Below, piece after piece: positions 1 through 10,401 of a stretch of DNA of 64,000 nucleotides (its first letter is position 1; each line of letters begins with the position of its first letter). The notes below the pieces were generated by a model. The model did not search any database, was not told the DNA's origin, and worked only from the letters and a program-made list of their open reading frames with translations. A program made the translations under genes and the position numbers. Source of the DNA: Sphingobium vermicomposti (GTDB lineage Bacteria > Pseudomonadota > Alphaproteobacteria > Sphingomonadales > Sphingomonadaceae); assembly GCF_011762025.1 (NCBI RefSeq), contig NZ_JAASQR010000002.1, forward strand, positions 62,001 through 126,000, in the 5' to 3' direction.

Positions 1-579
1 ACGAGCGAAGGACGCAGCCAGTGGTTCGAAGCGTCCGGCGTCGGCGAACGGCGCGGCGTGCTGTCGGCTCCGGTGTCTGGACGCATGTCGTCGGGCTATG
101 GCATGCGCCGCCACCCGATTCTGGGCTATACCCGCATGCATGCCGGTATTGACTTCGCCGCGCGCTATGGATCGCCCATCTATGCCGCTACCGACGGCGT
201 CGTATCCTATTCGGGCCGTCATGGCGGGCATGGCAATTATGTGCGGCTGGACCATGGCAACGGCCTCTCCACCGGCTATGCGCATATGAGCCGCATCGCC
301 GCGCGATCCGGTCAGCGGGTGCGGCAGGGGCAGGTGATCGGCTATGTCGGCTCCAGCGGCCTGTCGACAGGACCGCATCTGCATTACGAACTTTACCGCA
401 ATGGCCGCACGGTCAATCCGCTGTCGGTCAAGTTCACCACCACATCCCAATTGGCGGGCCGCGAACTGGCGGCGTTTCGTGGACGGCTCGCTCAGCTGAA
501 AAGCCTGCGTGTCGGGTTGCCGACGCAGCTGGCCCAGAACAACCGGCCGGTTTCGGGGCCGGTCGCACGCGCCAATTAA
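1..579 (+). CDS. M23-family zinc metallopeptidase, C-terminal part (5' end outside window)
   Basis: The frame is open from base 1, so these 192 residues are the C-terminal part of a longer protein. They form a LytM/M23 endopeptidase domain, which cleaves peptidoglycan cross-bridges or activates amidases in the periplasm. The zinc motif HxxxD is seen in 'MHAGIDF' and the catalytic HxH in 'PHLHYEL'. A GTG at 58 could be mistaken for a start, but coding similarity to the family ('WFEASGVGERRG' leading into the domain) continues upstream of it. The C-terminal tail of about 60 residues after the domain is low-complexity and alanine/proline-containing. Family assignment is firm; the specific role is not known. 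Confidence 0.9.
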   Translation, partial: TSEGRSQWFEASGVGERRGVLSAPVSGRMSSGYGMRRHPILGYTRMHAGIDFAARYGSPIYAATDGVVSYSGRHGGHGNYVRLDHGNGLSTGYAHMSRIAARSGQRVRQGQVIGYVGSSGLSTGPHLHYELYRNGRTVNPLSVKFTTTSQLAGRELAAFRGRLAQLKSLRVGLPTQLAQNNRPVSGPVARAN

Positions 580-618
580 CCGCTTCCCGTCCTGCGACGG
601 CTTCGCTAGGCGGCGCGC

Positions 619-1404
619 ATGACAGACATCGTCGCCATCCTGCTGGCCGGGTCCCGTCCCGGCACCGACCCGTTGGCTAAGGCAGCCGGGGTTGCGATCA
701 AGCCGCTCGCGCCCGTGGCGGGCGATCCGATGATCAATTATCCTGCGCGGGCGCTGCTGTCCCATCCGGCCATCGGCAAGCTGCTGATCCTGACGCAGAC
801 GCCAGACCTGCTGACCGCCAATCCCGCAACGGCCTGGATCGCCGAGCATCCCAAAGTGATGTTCGAAAGGAGCGGCGCGGGAATCGCCTCTACCCTGATG
901 ACGTTACTCGATCGGCCCGGCATGACGTTTCCGCTGCTGGTCACGACGGCGGACCATGTTCTGCTGGATCGCGATATGCTCGATCAGTTCGTGGCGGAAG
1001 CGAAGGGGGCGGACCTGGCGGTCGCCATGGTTGAGCGGGCGACCTTGCTCGCCCGCTATCCCGCATCCCGTCGGACCTGGCTGAAGTTTCGCGACGGCTG
1101 GTGGTCTGGTGCCAACATCTTCTGGTTCGGCGGTCCTCAGGTGCGGCCCGTCGTCGCGCTATGGCGGGAGGTTGAGCAGGACCGGAAAAAGGGATGGAAG
1201 ATATTGTCCGCCTTTGGCCCTCTCGTGCTGCTGGGGGCGCTGTTGCGTATCCTTCCCCTGCGCGGTGGGATCGCACGGGTGGGCCGCCGCTTTGGGCTGA
1301 CCGCACGGCTGGTTGCCATGGCGCGGGCCGAAGGCTGCATCGACGCTGACAAGGTCGAGGATGTCACCCTGATCGAACGGATATTGAGCGAAAGAGGCGG
1401 CTGA
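619..1404 (+). CDS. MobA-like NTP transferase (nucleotidyltransferase family protein)
   Basis: A 261-residue protein whose N-terminus 'VAILLAGSRPG' resembles the glycine-rich nucleotide-binding loop of GT-A fold nucleotidyltransferases (the MobA/GlmU N-terminal type). A later 'VTTADHVLL' fits the metal-binding aspartate region. The usual LAGGxGxRM signature is relaxed, so the substrate cannot be named. It starts 39 bases after the M23 peptidase stop and ends about 150 bases before sdhB, on the same strand. A hydrophobic stretch 'LSAFGPLVLLGALLRILPL' near residues 195-213 may be membrane-associated or part of the C-terminal fold. Confidence 0.75.
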   Translation: MTDIVAILLAGSRPGTDPLAKAAGVAIKPLAPVAGDPMINYPARALLSHPAIGKLLILTQTPDLLTANPATAWIAEHPKVMFERSGAGIASTLMTLLDRPGMTFPLLVTTADHVLLDRDMLDQFVAEAKGADLAVAMVERATLLARYPASRRTWLKFRDGWWSGANIFWFGGPQVRPVVALWREVEQDRKKGWKILSAFGPLVLLGALLRILPLRGGIARVGRRFGLTARLVAMARAEGCIDADKVEDVTLIERILSERGG

Positions 1405-1550
1405 TCCCTGATCCCATTGTCGTGAAGGCTGGGGAACCGGCTGTTTCGCTTTTGCCCTTTGATGGGTAGCAAAGGGCGTAATCAGTCGCTAAGGGCTTCG
1501 CCTGCGTGAGCCGAACGATTGTCGGCGCGGATGGAGGACATCGTAAACCC

Positions 1551-2339
1551 ATGGCCGAATTCTCTCTGCCCAAGAACAGCAAGATTTCCGGTAAGGGCGT
1601 GGCCCACAAGGCGCCTGACGGCGCGAGCAACGTCAGGAGCTTCAAGGTCTATCGCTACGATCCCGACTCGGGTCAGAATCCGCGCTATGACACGTTCGAC
1701 ATCGACCTCGACACGTGCGGGCCGATGGTTCTGGACGCGCTGCTGAAGATCAAGAATGAATATGATCCGACGCTGACCTTCCGCCGTTCCTGCCGCGAAG
1801 GCATTTGCGGTTCCTGTTCGATGAACATGAACGGCAAGAACGGCCTGGCCTGCACCACTGCGATTGATGAGTGCGCCGGCAAGGAAGTCCGCATCACGCC
1901 GTTGCCGCATATGGACGTGATCAAGGACCTTGTGCCTGACTTCACCCATTTCTACGCGCAGTACAGTTCGATCAAGCCGTGGCTGCAAACCGTCACCCCC
2001 GCGCCCAGCGGCAAGGAACGTCTGCAATCGCCCGCCGACCGCGAAAAGCTGGACGGGCTTTATGAGTGCATCCTGTGCGCCTGCTGTTCGACCAGCTGCC
2101 CCAGCTATTGGTGGAATAGCGACAAGTTCCTGGGTCCCGCCATCCTGTTGCAGGCCTATCGCTGGCTGGCTGACAGCCGTGACGAATATACCGGCGAGCG
2201 CCTGGATGAGCTGGAAGATCCGTTCCGTCTTTACCGTTGCCACACCATCATGAACTGCGCGAATGTCTGCCCCAAGGGTCTCAGCCCGGCCAAGGCGATC
2301 GCGGAGACCAAGAAGATGATGGTCGAACGGCAGCTTTGA
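1551..2339 (+). CDS. sdhB: succinate dehydrogenase iron-sulfur subunit
   Basis: A 262-residue SdhB that carries electrons from the flavoprotein SdhA to the quinone site of complex II on the inner membrane. All three cluster motifs are visible: the [2Fe-2S] site with 'CREGICGSC' and a later Cys, the [4Fe-4S] site '[11 protein letters not shown]', and the [3Fe-4S]/[4Fe-4S] cysteines in '[11 protein letters not shown]'. I chose ATG 1551 (MAEFSLPK) because a GGAGGA box lies about 10 bases upstream; the frame stays open to 1506 but that segment has no family resemblance. Unusually, sdhC, sdhD and sdhA are not directly upstream. A thioesterase gene follows after 4 bases, suggesting co-transcription. 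Confidence 0.96.
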   Translation: MAEFSLPKNSKISGKGVAHKAPDGASNVRSFKVYRYDPDSGQNPRYDTFDIDLDTCGPMVLDALLKIKNEYDPTLTFRRSCREGICGSCSMNMNGKNGLACTTAIDECAGKEVRITPLPHMDVIKDLVPDFTHFYAQYSSIKPWLQTVTPAPSGKERLQSPADREKLDGLYECILCACCSTSCPSYWWNSDKFLGPAILLQAYRWLADSRDEYTGERLDELEDPFRLYRCHTIMNCANVCPKGLSPAKAIAETKKMMVERQL

Positions 2340-2343
2340 TGCG

Positions 2344-2805
2344 GTGAGCGGCGATGCTGGACCTGTAAGCCGGGTGCCGGACGGCACTTGGGCTGGCTGG
2401 CTCGCCTGGACCGATCCGGTGCAGGGTACGTTTCTGGATACGTCAATCGGTCCCAGCTATTCGCGTAGCGATGGGGCGGGCCGCGCCACTGTCATGCTCG
2501 AAACCCGGCCCTCTCATGCCAATCGCATGGGCGCGCTGCACGGCGGATTTCTCGCTGGATTTGCCGATCACGCCTATTTTGCAGGACTGGCCGCGATGGG
2601 TCGGCCCGAACAGGCATCTGCCGTGACAGTGGACCTCACCATGCAATATTGCGGGTCAGGCGATGTCGGGCCGCCGCTGCGCGCAGAGGTGGAATTGCTG
2701 CGTGAAACAGGGCGGCTGATGTTCATGCGGACGACGATCCACCAGGGCGATGGTCTGGTCGCCGCTTCAACCGCGACAGTGCGCAAGGTGCCCACGCCGA
2801 AATGA
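2344..2805 (+). CDS. PaaI-type hotdog-fold thioesterase
   Basis: A 153-residue protein of the acyl-CoA thioesterase (PaaI/4HBT) superfamily. The conserved helix region 'HANRMGALHGGFLAGFADHA' shows the HGG motif typical of the family, followed by beta strands ending in 'STATVRKVP'. It would hydrolyse an acyl- or aryl-CoA thioester, but the substrate cannot be deduced. The GTG start at 2344 lies 4 bases after the sdhB stop. The stop overlaps the ATG of the next gene (ATGA at 2802), so the three genes sdhB, this one and the ZapE-type ATPase look like one transcriptional unit. Confidence 0.85.
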   Translation: MSGDAGPVSRVPDGTWAGWLAWTDPVQGTFLDTSIGPSYSRSDGAGRATVMLETRPSHANRMGALHGGFLAGFADHAYFAGLAAMGRPEQASAVTVDLTMQYCGSGDVGPPLRAEVELLRETGRLMFMRTTIHQGDGLVAASTATVRKVPTPK

Positions 2806-3914
2806 GCAGCGTGATCGAGCGTTACCGCGCGCTGGTTGCGGCCGGTGAGTTGCGCTCCGACCCGGATCAGGAACGGGCGGCGCAGCGGCTGGACCTGTTG
2901 CAGCAGGAACTTGAAGCCACGCCGCCGCGCGGCTCTACCTTGTGGAGATTGTTGCGCAAGGCACCCGAACCGCCCCGTGGCCTTTACATGTGGGGCGGTG
3001 TCGGACGGGGCAAGTCGATGTTGATGGACCTGTTTTTCGACACCGTGAAGGTCCAGCGCAAGAAGCGGGCGCATTTCCACGAATTCATGCTGGACGTGCA
3101 TGCGCGGCTGGCCGAAGCGCGAAAGGCGGAAAAGGGCGATCCCATCCCGCCGGTTGTGCAATCGCTGGCGGATGAAGCGCGGCTGCTGTGTTTTGACGAG
3201 ATGGTCGTCAACAACATGGCGGACGCCGCGATCATGTCGCGCCTGTTCACGGGTCTGCTCGATTCTCAGGTCACGATCGTCACGACGTCGAACCGGGAAC
3301 CCGACGAACTTTACAAAAACGGCCTCAATCGCCAGCTTTTCCTGCCCTTTATCGACCTGATCAAGGATCGGCTGGATGTCATGACGCTCAATGGGCCGAC
3401 AGATTATCGGCTCGATCGTCTGGGCGATGCGCAGTTGTGGCATTCCCCCAACGGACCGGAAGCGACGAAGGCGCTGTCCGAGGCATTTTTCCGCCTGACC
3501 GATTATCCGGTCGAAGATCGCGCGAAGGTTCCTTCGGACGATATTCCGGTTCAGGGGGGCCGCACCCTGCATGTGCCCAAAAGCCTGAAGGGGGTCGCGG
3601 TCTTCTCGTTCAAGCGGCTCTGCGCGGCAGCGCGGGGCGCACCCGATTATCTGGCGATTGCCCGCCGCTTTCATACGGTGATCCTGGTGGGCATTCCGGT
3701 GCTTGGCCCCGAAAACCGCAACGAGGCCGCTCGCTTCGTGACGCTGATCGACGCTCTCTACGAATATAAGGTGAAGCTGCTTGCCTCTGCTGATGCAGAG
3801 CCAGCCTCGCTCTACCCCGAAGGCGATGGTGCCTTTGAATTTGAGCGCACCGTATCCCGTCTGATGGAAATGCAGTCGGACGATTATCTGGCATTGGGCC
3901 ACGGACCCAAGTAG
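2802..3914 (+). CDS. zapE: AFG1/ZapE-family ATPase
   Basis: A 370-residue P-loop ATPase of the ZapE/AFG1 family. Bacterial ZapE associates with the division ring and mitochondrial AFG1/LACE1 is linked to respiratory complex turnover. Walker A is 'GGVGRGKS' at about residues 65-72 and Walker B is 'LLCFDEM'; arginine-containing segments typical of the family follow ('TTSNREPDELYKNGLNR'). In many alphaproteobacteria this gene sits next to sdhB and mdh, as here. Translation is probably coupled to the upstream thioesterase through the ATGA overlap. Length is normal for the family. Confidence 0.93.
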   Translation: MSSVIERYRALVAAGELRSDPDQERAAQRLDLLQQELEATPPRGSTLWRLLRKAPEPPRGLYMWGGVGRGKSMLMDLFFDTVKVQRKKRAHFHEFMLDVHARLAEARKAEKGDPIPPVVQSLADEARLLCFDEMVVNNMADAAIMSRLFTGLLDSQVTIVTTSNREPDELYKNGLNRQLFLPFIDLIKDRLDVMTLNGPTDYRLDRLGDAQLWHSPNGPEATKALSEAFFRLTDYPVEDRAKVPSDDIPVQGGRTLHVPKSLKGVAVFSFKRLCAAARGAPDYLAIARRFHTVILVGIPVLGPENRNEAARFVTLIDALYEYKVKLLASADAEPASLYPEGDGAFEFERTVSRLMEMQSDDYLALGHGPK

Positions 3915-3971
3915 CCGCGCCTCTCGTTCCAAGGACGGGGTGCTCCCTTTTTTCAACGCTGTGAAAATGGC

Positions 3972-4004
3972 CCGGACGCTTCCCCGAGGAAGGGAAGCGT
4001 CCGG
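3972..4004. terminator. perfect 13-bp hairpin between zapE and mdh
   Basis: An inverted repeat with arms at 3972-3984 and 3992-4004 and a 7-base loop lies in the 282-base gap before mdh. The stem is perfect and GC-rich. No U-tract follows on the plus strand, so it may be a Rho-assisted terminator or an RNA-stability element for the zapE transcript. I see no further gene in the gap. Confidence 0.5.
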
Positions 4005-4190
4005 CAGGTGGCCGCTGCGGGACGATCGAACGCCAGGGTAGGGACGTGCGACGACAGGGCAAACCGTCACTAATGCAACTGCGAATGAATTGCAAAGATA
4101 ATTTGGATATGCCGCTGATCCGCTGTTGAAACCTTAACATTATCGGCCTAAGCGGGCGGGCAATTCCAAATTTCCGTGCTTGGAGGATGA

Positions 4191-5159
<969 letters not shown>

Positions 5160-5187
5160 TTGCCCGCGTCTACGACCTGCACCGACG

Positions 5188-5216
5188 CGCTTCAGGTAAG
5201 TGTGCAGCCTGAAGCG
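5188..5216. terminator. hairpin in the mdh-sucD gap
   Basis: Arms of 9 bases at 5188-5196 and 5208-5216 (CGCTTCAGG / CCTGAAGCG) flank an 11-base loop between the mdh stop and the sucD start. There is no U-run. It could attenuate or process the mdh-suc transcript; function is inferred only from position. Confidence 0.4.
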
Positions 5217-5261
5217 TGTCGCCTAGCTCAAATGCCACTCCATTGAGATGAAGGGGCTATA

Positions 5262-6146
5262 ATGTCCATTCTGGTGAACAAGAACACCAAGGTCATCACC
5301 CAGGGTATGACCGGTGCCACCGGCACTTTCCATACGGAACAGGCGCTGGCTTACGGTACGCAGATGGTTGCTGGCGTCACGCCTGGTAAGGGCGGCACCA
5401 GCCACATTGGCCTGCCTATGTATGACACTGTCGCCGAAGCAAAGGCGAAGACCGGCGCGGACGCTTCGGTCGTTTACGTTCCGCCGCCATTCGCGGCTGA
5501 TTCGATCCTGGAGGCGATCGATGCGGAAATCCCGCTGATCGTCTGCATCACTGAAGGCATTCCGGTGCTCGATATGGTGCGCGTGAAGCGTGCGCTGTCG
5601 GGGTCCAAGTCGCGCCTGATCGGGCCGAACTGCCCCGGCGTGCTGACGCCCAATGAATGCAAGATCGGCATCATGCCCGGCAGCATCTTCAAGGCAGGCA
5701 GCGTCGGCGTGGTCTCGCGTTCCGGCACGCTCACCTATGAAGCCGTGTTCCAGACGTCGAATGCGGGCCTGGGCCAGACCACTGCCGTCGGCATTGGCGG
5801 CGATCCGGTCAATGGCACCAACTTCATCGACGTGCTGGAACTGTTCCTGGCGGACGACGCCACCGAATCGATCATCATGATCGGTGAAATCGGCGGCGAC
5901 GCGGAAGAGCAGGCTGCCCAGTTCCTGATCGACGAGGCCAAGCGTGGCCGTCGGAAGCCCATGGCGGGCTTCATCGCAGGTCGTACGGCGCCTCCGGGCC
6001 GTCGCATGGGTCATGCCGGTGCGATCGTGTCGGGCGGCAAGGGCGATGCTGAAAGCAAGATCGCGGCAATGGAAGCTGCCGGCATCAAGGTTGCGGCCAG
6101 CCCTTCGGAGCTTGGTTCGACGCTGGTGGAAGTGCTGAAGGGCTGA
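5262..6146 (+). CDS. sucD: succinate-CoA ligase (ADP-forming) subunit alpha
   Basis: A 294-residue alpha subunit of succinyl-CoA synthetase, which makes succinate and a nucleoside triphosphate from succinyl-CoA. It binds CoA through the N-terminal Rossmann-like domain ('[10 protein letters not shown]') and carries the phosphorylated histidine in '[11 protein letters not shown]'. An AAGGGG box precedes ATG 5262. The beta-subunit gene sucC, normally directly upstream and co-transcribed, is absent from the 102-base gap and from the rest of the window, so it must be encoded elsewhere. Confidence 0.97.
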   Translation: MSILVNKNTKVITQGMTGATGTFHTEQALAYGTQMVAGVTPGKGGTSHIGLPMYDTVAEAKAKTGADASVVYVPPPFAADSILEAIDAEIPLIVCITEGIPVLDMVRVKRALSGSKSRLIGPNCPGVLTPNECKIGIMPGSIFKAGSVGVVSRSGTLTYEAVFQTSNAGLGQTTAVGIGGDPVNGTNFIDVLELFLADDATESIIMIGEIGGDAEEQAAQFLIDEAKRGRRKPMAGFIAGRTAPPGRRMGHAGAIVSGGKGDAESKIAAMEAAGIKVAASPSELGSTLVEVLKG

Positions 6147-6229
6147 TCTGAAGCCTGGCGGCCGGGCTGCACCCCGGCCGCTTGTTACCCGATCCGCGAC
6201 TGCACGCGGGTGGCATGGGACGCAGGAAA

Positions 6230-9025
6230 ATGGGTTACGAGAGCCAGGATTTCGAAGTCGAGCACGGCCCGAGCTGGGCCCGCAGCAATTGGCCGCTGAG
6301 CGATACGGACGACCTGACCGGGGCGATGGACCCGACGCAGATGCAGGTCGCTGTCAAAGCTGCGGCCAAGGCTTCAGGGAAGCCTGTGTCGGATACGGAT
6401 GTCGTCAGTGCTGCTGACGACGCTATCCGGGCGCAAATGCTGATCCGCACTTATCGTGTGCGCGGCCACCTTGCCGCCAATCTCGATCCCTTGAGCCTGT
6501 CCCAGCGCGACCTGCCGGCTGACCTTACGCCGGAATATCACGGCCTGAACGATCTTCAGAAGAAGATCTATCTCGGTGGAACGCTCGGCCTGCAATATGC
6601 GACCGTGAGTGAGATAGTCGCTATTCTGCGCGCCAATTACTGCGGCAATGTCGGCCTAGAATATATGCACATCGCCGATGTGGAGGAGCGCCGCTTCCTG
6701 CAGGAACGGCTGGAGGGCAAGGACAAGGAAATCCAGTTCACGCCCGAAGGCAAGAAGGCGATCCTGTCGAAGGTCATCCAGGCCGAACAATATGAAAAGT
6801 TCCTGGGCCGCAAATATGTCGGCACCAAGCGCTTTGGCCTGGACGGCGGCGAATCCATGATCCCGGCGCTGGAAGCCATCATCAAATATGGCGGTGCGCT
6901 GGGCGTTCGGGAAATCGTCTATGGCATGGCCCATCGCGGTCGGCTCAACGTGCTCGCCAATGTGATGGCCAAGGGTTTCCGCGTCATCTTCCACGAATTT
7001 TCCGGCGGCACCGCCAACCCGGAAGATGTCGGCGGATCGGGCGACGTCAAATATCATCTTGGCACCTCGACTGACCGTGAGTTTGACGGGATCAAGGTGC
7101 ATATGTCGCTGGTTCCCAACCCGTCGCATCTCGAAACCGTCGATCCGGTCGTGCTGGGCAAGGTGCGCGCGCAGCAGACTTTCCGTGACGATCTGGCCAA
7201 GCATGAGCAGGTGTTGCCGGTGCTGATCCACGGTGACGCGGCTTTCGCGGGACAGGGCATCGTTTGGGAATGCCTCGGTTTTTCGGGCGTCAGCGGCTAT
7301 AATACTGGCGGCTGCATCCACTTCATCGTCAACAACCAGATCGGTTTCACGACCTCGCCCCAATTTTCCCGTGGCTCGCCCTATCCGAGCGACGTGGCGA
7401 AGGGCGTTCAGGCACCGATCCTGCACATCAATGGCGACGATCCCGAAGCGGTGACTTTTGCATGCAAGCTGGCGATCGAATATCGTCAGACCTTCCACCG
7501 CGACATTGTGATCGACATGTGGTGCTATCGCCGCTTTGGCCATAATGAAGGCGATGAACCGAGCTTCACCCAGCCGCAGATGTACGCAAAGATCCGCCAG
7601 CACGCGCGGGTCAGCGACGTTTATTCGGCACGACTGAAGGCGGAAGGCGTGGTCGACGACGACTTCGTCAACCAGGTGACGGGTGACTTCGTCAATCATC
7701 TGGAGCAGGAGTTCGAGGCCGCCAAGAGCTACAAGTCCAACAAGGCGGACTGGTTTGCCGGTCGCTGGTCGGGCTTGCACAAGCCCGCTGATGCGGAAAC
7801 GGCGCGGCAGAATGTCGAAAGCGCGATCAGCCAAAAGCTGTTCGACAGCCTGGGCAAGACGCTGACGACGGTCCCCGAAGGCCATAATGTCCACAAGACA
7901 TTGCGCCGGGTGATCGACGCAAAGGCGGAGATGTTCAAGACAGGCGAGAATTTCGACTGGGCAACCGGCGAGGCGCTAGCCTTCGGATCGCTGCTGTCGG
8001 AAGGCTATGGCGTTCGTCTATCGGGGCAGGACTCCGGTCGCGGCACCTTCAGCCAGCGCCACGCGGTTTGGGTCGATCAGGATAGCGAGAATAAATATAT
8101 CCCGCTGTCCACCGTCCCGCATGGCCGGTTCGAGGTGCTCGACAGCCCACTGTCCGAATATGGCGTGCTGGGCTTTGAATATGGCTTTGCGCTCGCGGAC
8201 CCTAAAAGCCTGGTGCTTTGGGAAGCGCAGTTCGGCGATTTTGCCAATGGCGCGCAGATCATATTCGACCAGTATATCTGCTCGTCGGAAACCAAGTGGC
8301 TCCGTTCGAACGGTCTCGTCTGCCTCTTGCCTCACGGCTATGAAGGGCAGGGGCCGGAACATAGTTCGGCGCGTCTGGAACGCTTCCTGCAACTTTGCGC
8401 GGAAGGAAATATCCAGGTCGCCAATTGCACGACGCCGGCCAACTATTTCCACATCCTGCGTCGGCAAATGCTGCGTCCGTTCCGCAAGCCGCTGATCATG
8501 ATGACGCCAAAGTCGCTGCTGCGGCATAAGCTGGCGGTCAGCACGGCTCAGGACTTCCAGGGCAAGAACCATTTCATGCGCATCCTGTCGGACATCAATC
8601 CGGCACCGGACGCGGAAACGAAGCGGTTGGTGCTATGCTCCGGCAAGGTTGCCTATGACCTGATGGAAGCCCGCAACGCGGCGGGTGACAAAAATACCCA
8701 GATCGTCCGCATCGAACAGCTCTATCCCTTCCCGGCTGAGGCCCTTGCCGTGCGTCTGAAGCGCATGACGAACCTGGAGGAAGTGATCTGGTGCCAGGAG
8801 GAACCGCGTAACAACGGTGCCTGGTTCTTTGTCGAACCTTATATCGAGGAAGCGCTGGCGCAGGCGGGCAGAGCCCCCATGCGTGCCCGCTATGCCGGTC
8901 GCAAGGCATCGGCGTCGCCCGCAACGGGCCTTGCCAAGCGCCATGTCGCCGAACAGGGTGCCCTCGTCGCCGATGCGCTGGGTCACAGCGTCCGTGAAGA
9001 AATCCGCCGCCAGAAGAAAGGCTGA
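6230..9025 (+). CDS. sucA: 2-oxoglutarate dehydrogenase E1 component
   Basis: A 931-residue thiamine-diphosphate-dependent E1 that decarboxylates 2-oxoglutarate and passes the succinyl group to the lipoyl arm of SucB. Visible landmarks are the N-terminal lipoyl-interacting segment, '[12 protein letters not shown]', the ThDP/Mg region '[13 protein letters not shown]', and the C-terminal transketolase-like half with '[20 protein letters not shown]'. In-frame starts exist at 6182, 6215 and 6230. ATG 6230 (MGYESQDFE) gives the usual length, with an AGGA box a few bases upstream, but 6215 cannot be excluded. sucB follows after 8 bases. Confidence 0.97.
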   Translation: MGYESQDFEVEHGPSWARSNWPLSDTDDLTGAMDPTQMQVAVKAAAKASGKPVSDTDVVSAADDAIRAQMLIRTYRVRGHLAANLDPLSLSQRDLPADLTPEYHGLNDLQKKIYLGGTLGLQYATVSEIVAILRANYCGNVGLEYMHIADVEERRFLQERLEGKDKEIQFTPEGKKAILSKVIQAEQYEKFLGRKYVGTKRFGLDGGESMIPALEAIIKYGGALGVREIVYGMAHRGRLNVLANVMAKGFRVIFHEFSGGTANPEDVGGSGDVKYHLGTSTDREFDGIKVHMSLVPNPSHLETVDPVVLGKVRAQQTFRDDLAKHEQVLPVLIHGDAAFAGQGIVWECLGFSGVSGYNTGGCIHFIVNNQIGFTTSPQFSRGSPYPSDVAKGVQAPILHINGDDPEAVTFACKLAIEYRQTFHRDIVIDMWCYRRFGHNEGDEPSFTQPQMYAKIRQHARVSDVYSARLKAEGVVDDDFVNQVTGDFVNHLEQEFEAAKSYKSNKADWFAGRWSGLHKPADAETARQNVESAISQKLFDSLGKTLTTVPEGHNVHKTLRRVIDAKAEMFKTGENFDWATGEALAFGSLLSEGYGVRLSGQDSGRGTFSQRHAVWVDQDSENKYIPLSTVPHGRFEVLDSPLSEYGVLGFEYGFALADPKSLVLWEAQFGDFANGAQIIFDQYICSSETKWLRSNGLVCLLPHGYEGQGPEHSSARLERFLQLCAEGNIQVANCTTPANYFHILRRQMLRPFRKPLIMMTPKSLLRHKLAVSTAQDFQGKNHFMRILSDINPAPDAETKRLVLCSGKVAYDLMEARNAAGDKNTQIVRIEQLYPFPAEALAVRLKRMTNLEEVIWCQEEPRNNGAWFFVEPYIEEALAQAGRAPMRARYAGRKASASPATGLAKRHVAEQGALVADALGHSVREEIRRQKKG

Positions 9026-9033
9026 CAAAGCTC

Positions 9034-10287
9034 ATGGCAACAGAAGTCAAAGTCCCCACCCTGGGCGAATCCGTTACCGAAGCGACCGTCGGCCAATGGC
9101 TGAAGAAGCCGGGAGAGGCAGTGCAGGCCGATGAGCCGATCGTCAGCCTGGAAACCGACAAGGTTGCCGTCGACGTGCCCGCGCCTGTCGCTGGAACGCT
9201 CGGCGACATCATCGCCAAGGAAGGCGACACCGTGAATGTCGGCGCGCTGCTGGCGATGATCAACGATGGTGCAGCCGCTGCCGCCAAGCCAGCTGCCGCT
9301 GCTGCACCGGCACCGGCCCCTGCTGCCAAGGCGGAGGCTGCCGCGCCCGCCCCGGCGGCTTCGGCCCCGGTCGAAGAGGAGGAAGGCGGCAATCTGACGC
9401 TGTCGCCTGCCGTGCGTCGCCTGGTTCTGGAACATGGCCTTGACCCCAGCAAGATCAAGGGGACGGGCAAGGATGGCCGCCTGACCAAGGACGACGTCAC
9501 CGCCGCCGTCGCCGCAGGCACTGCCAAGGCTGCAGCTTCGGCCCCGGCTGCCGCGCCTGCTGCCGCTGCGCCAGCCGCCGGCCCCAGCCGCGCGCAGGAA
9601 CGCGTCAAGATGACCCGCCTGCGCCAGACGGTCGCCAAGCGGCTCAAGGAAGCGCAGAACACTGCGGCGCTGCTGACCACCTATAATGACGTGGACATGA
9701 CCAACGTCATCGAAGCGCGCACCAAGTATAAGGACTTGTTCGAAAAGAAGCATGGCGTCCGTCTGGGCTTCATGGGCTTCTTCACCAAGGCCGTCTGCAT
9801 GGCGCTGCGCGACATTCCGGGCGTCAACGCGCAGATCGATGGCGACGAGATCGTCTATAATGATTTCGCCGACATTTCGGTCGCTGTTTCGGCACCCAAT
9901 GGCCTGGTCGTGCCGGTCATCCGCAATGCGGAAAGCCTGAGCGTGGCCGACATCGAAAAGACGATCGGCAATTTCGGCAAGAAGGCCAAGGACGGCACGC
10001 TGACCATGGAAGATATGAAGGGCGGCACCTTCACCATCTCCAATGGCGGCGTCTTCGGTTCGCTGCTGTCCAGCCCGATCATCAACCCGCCGCAGTCGGC
10101 TGTGCTGGGCCTCCACCGTATCGAGGACCGTCCGGTCGTCCGCAATGGGGAGATCGTCATTCGACCGATGATGTATCTGGCGCTCAGCTACGATCATCGC
10201 CTGGTCGACGGTCGTGAGGCAGTGACCTTCCTGGTTGCCGTGAAGAATGCGATCGAAGATCCGACCCGCCTGCTGATCGACCTGTAA
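9034..10287 (+). CDS. sucB: 2-oxoglutarate dehydrogenase E2, dihydrolipoyl succinyltransferase
   Basis: A 417-residue E2 core enzyme. A single lipoyl domain occupies residues 1-78 with the lipoylated lysine K43 in 'ETDKVAVD'. An Ala/Pro-rich linker follows, then a peripheral-subunit-binding domain around residues 120-155 ('[20 protein letters not shown]'). A second Ala/Pro linker leads to the catalytic domain with the active histidine in '[13 protein letters not shown]'. It lies 8 bases after sucA, so the two are surely co-transcribed. Confidence 0.97.
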   Translation: MATEVKVPTLGESVTEATVGQWLKKPGEAVQADEPIVSLETDKVAVDVPAPVAGTLGDIIAKEGDTVNVGALLAMINDGAAAAAKPAAAAAPAPAPAAKAEAAAPAPAASAPVEEEEGGNLTLSPAVRRLVLEHGLDPSKIKGTGKDGRLTKDDVTAAVAAGTAKAAASAPAAAPAAAAPAAGPSRAQERVKMTRLRQTVAKRLKEAQNTAALLTTYNDVDMTNVIEARTKYKDLFEKKHGVRLGFMGFFTKAVCMALRDIPGVNAQIDGDEIVYNDFADISVAVSAPNGLVVPVIRNAESLSVADIEKTIGNFGKKAKDGTLTMEDMKGGTFTISNGGVFGSLLSSPIINPPQSAVLGLHRIEDRPVVRNGEIVIRPMMYLALSYDHRLVDGREAVTFLVAVKNAIEDPTRLLIDL

Positions 10288-10302
10288 GGTCGGCCGTCAT
10301 CC

Positions 10303-10393
10303 CCGTTCGGGCTGAGCCTGTCGAAGCCCTGTCCCTTCTTTTGCAAGGGACGAAATAGGAAGTGAAGCCCCTCGACAGGCTCAGGGCGAACGG
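10303..10393. repeat. nested palindromic repeat upstream of lpd
   Basis: Outer arms of about 27 bases at 10303-10329 and 10367-10393 (motif GAGCCTGTCGA and its complement TCGACAGGCTC) can pair with a few mismatches. Inside lies a second hairpin with 7-bp arms GTCCCTT (10331-10337) and AAGGGAC (10345-10351). The element fills nearly the whole sucB-lpd gap, and its last bases run into the GGAG box of lpd. The outer arm resembles a dispersed extragenic palindrome that I recall from sphingomonad genomes; copy number cannot be checked here. Confidence 0.75.
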
Positions 10394-10401
10394 AGATTCT
10401 T

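Noticed and set aside
1482..2387. Antisense frame opposite sdhB
   Set aside because: sdhB carries all iron-sulfur ligands; the opposite frame has no similarity to any family I know.
8595..9680. Ala-rich antisense frame across sucA/sucB
   Set aside because: It arises from the Ala/Pro linker of SucB read on the other strand and has no independent support.
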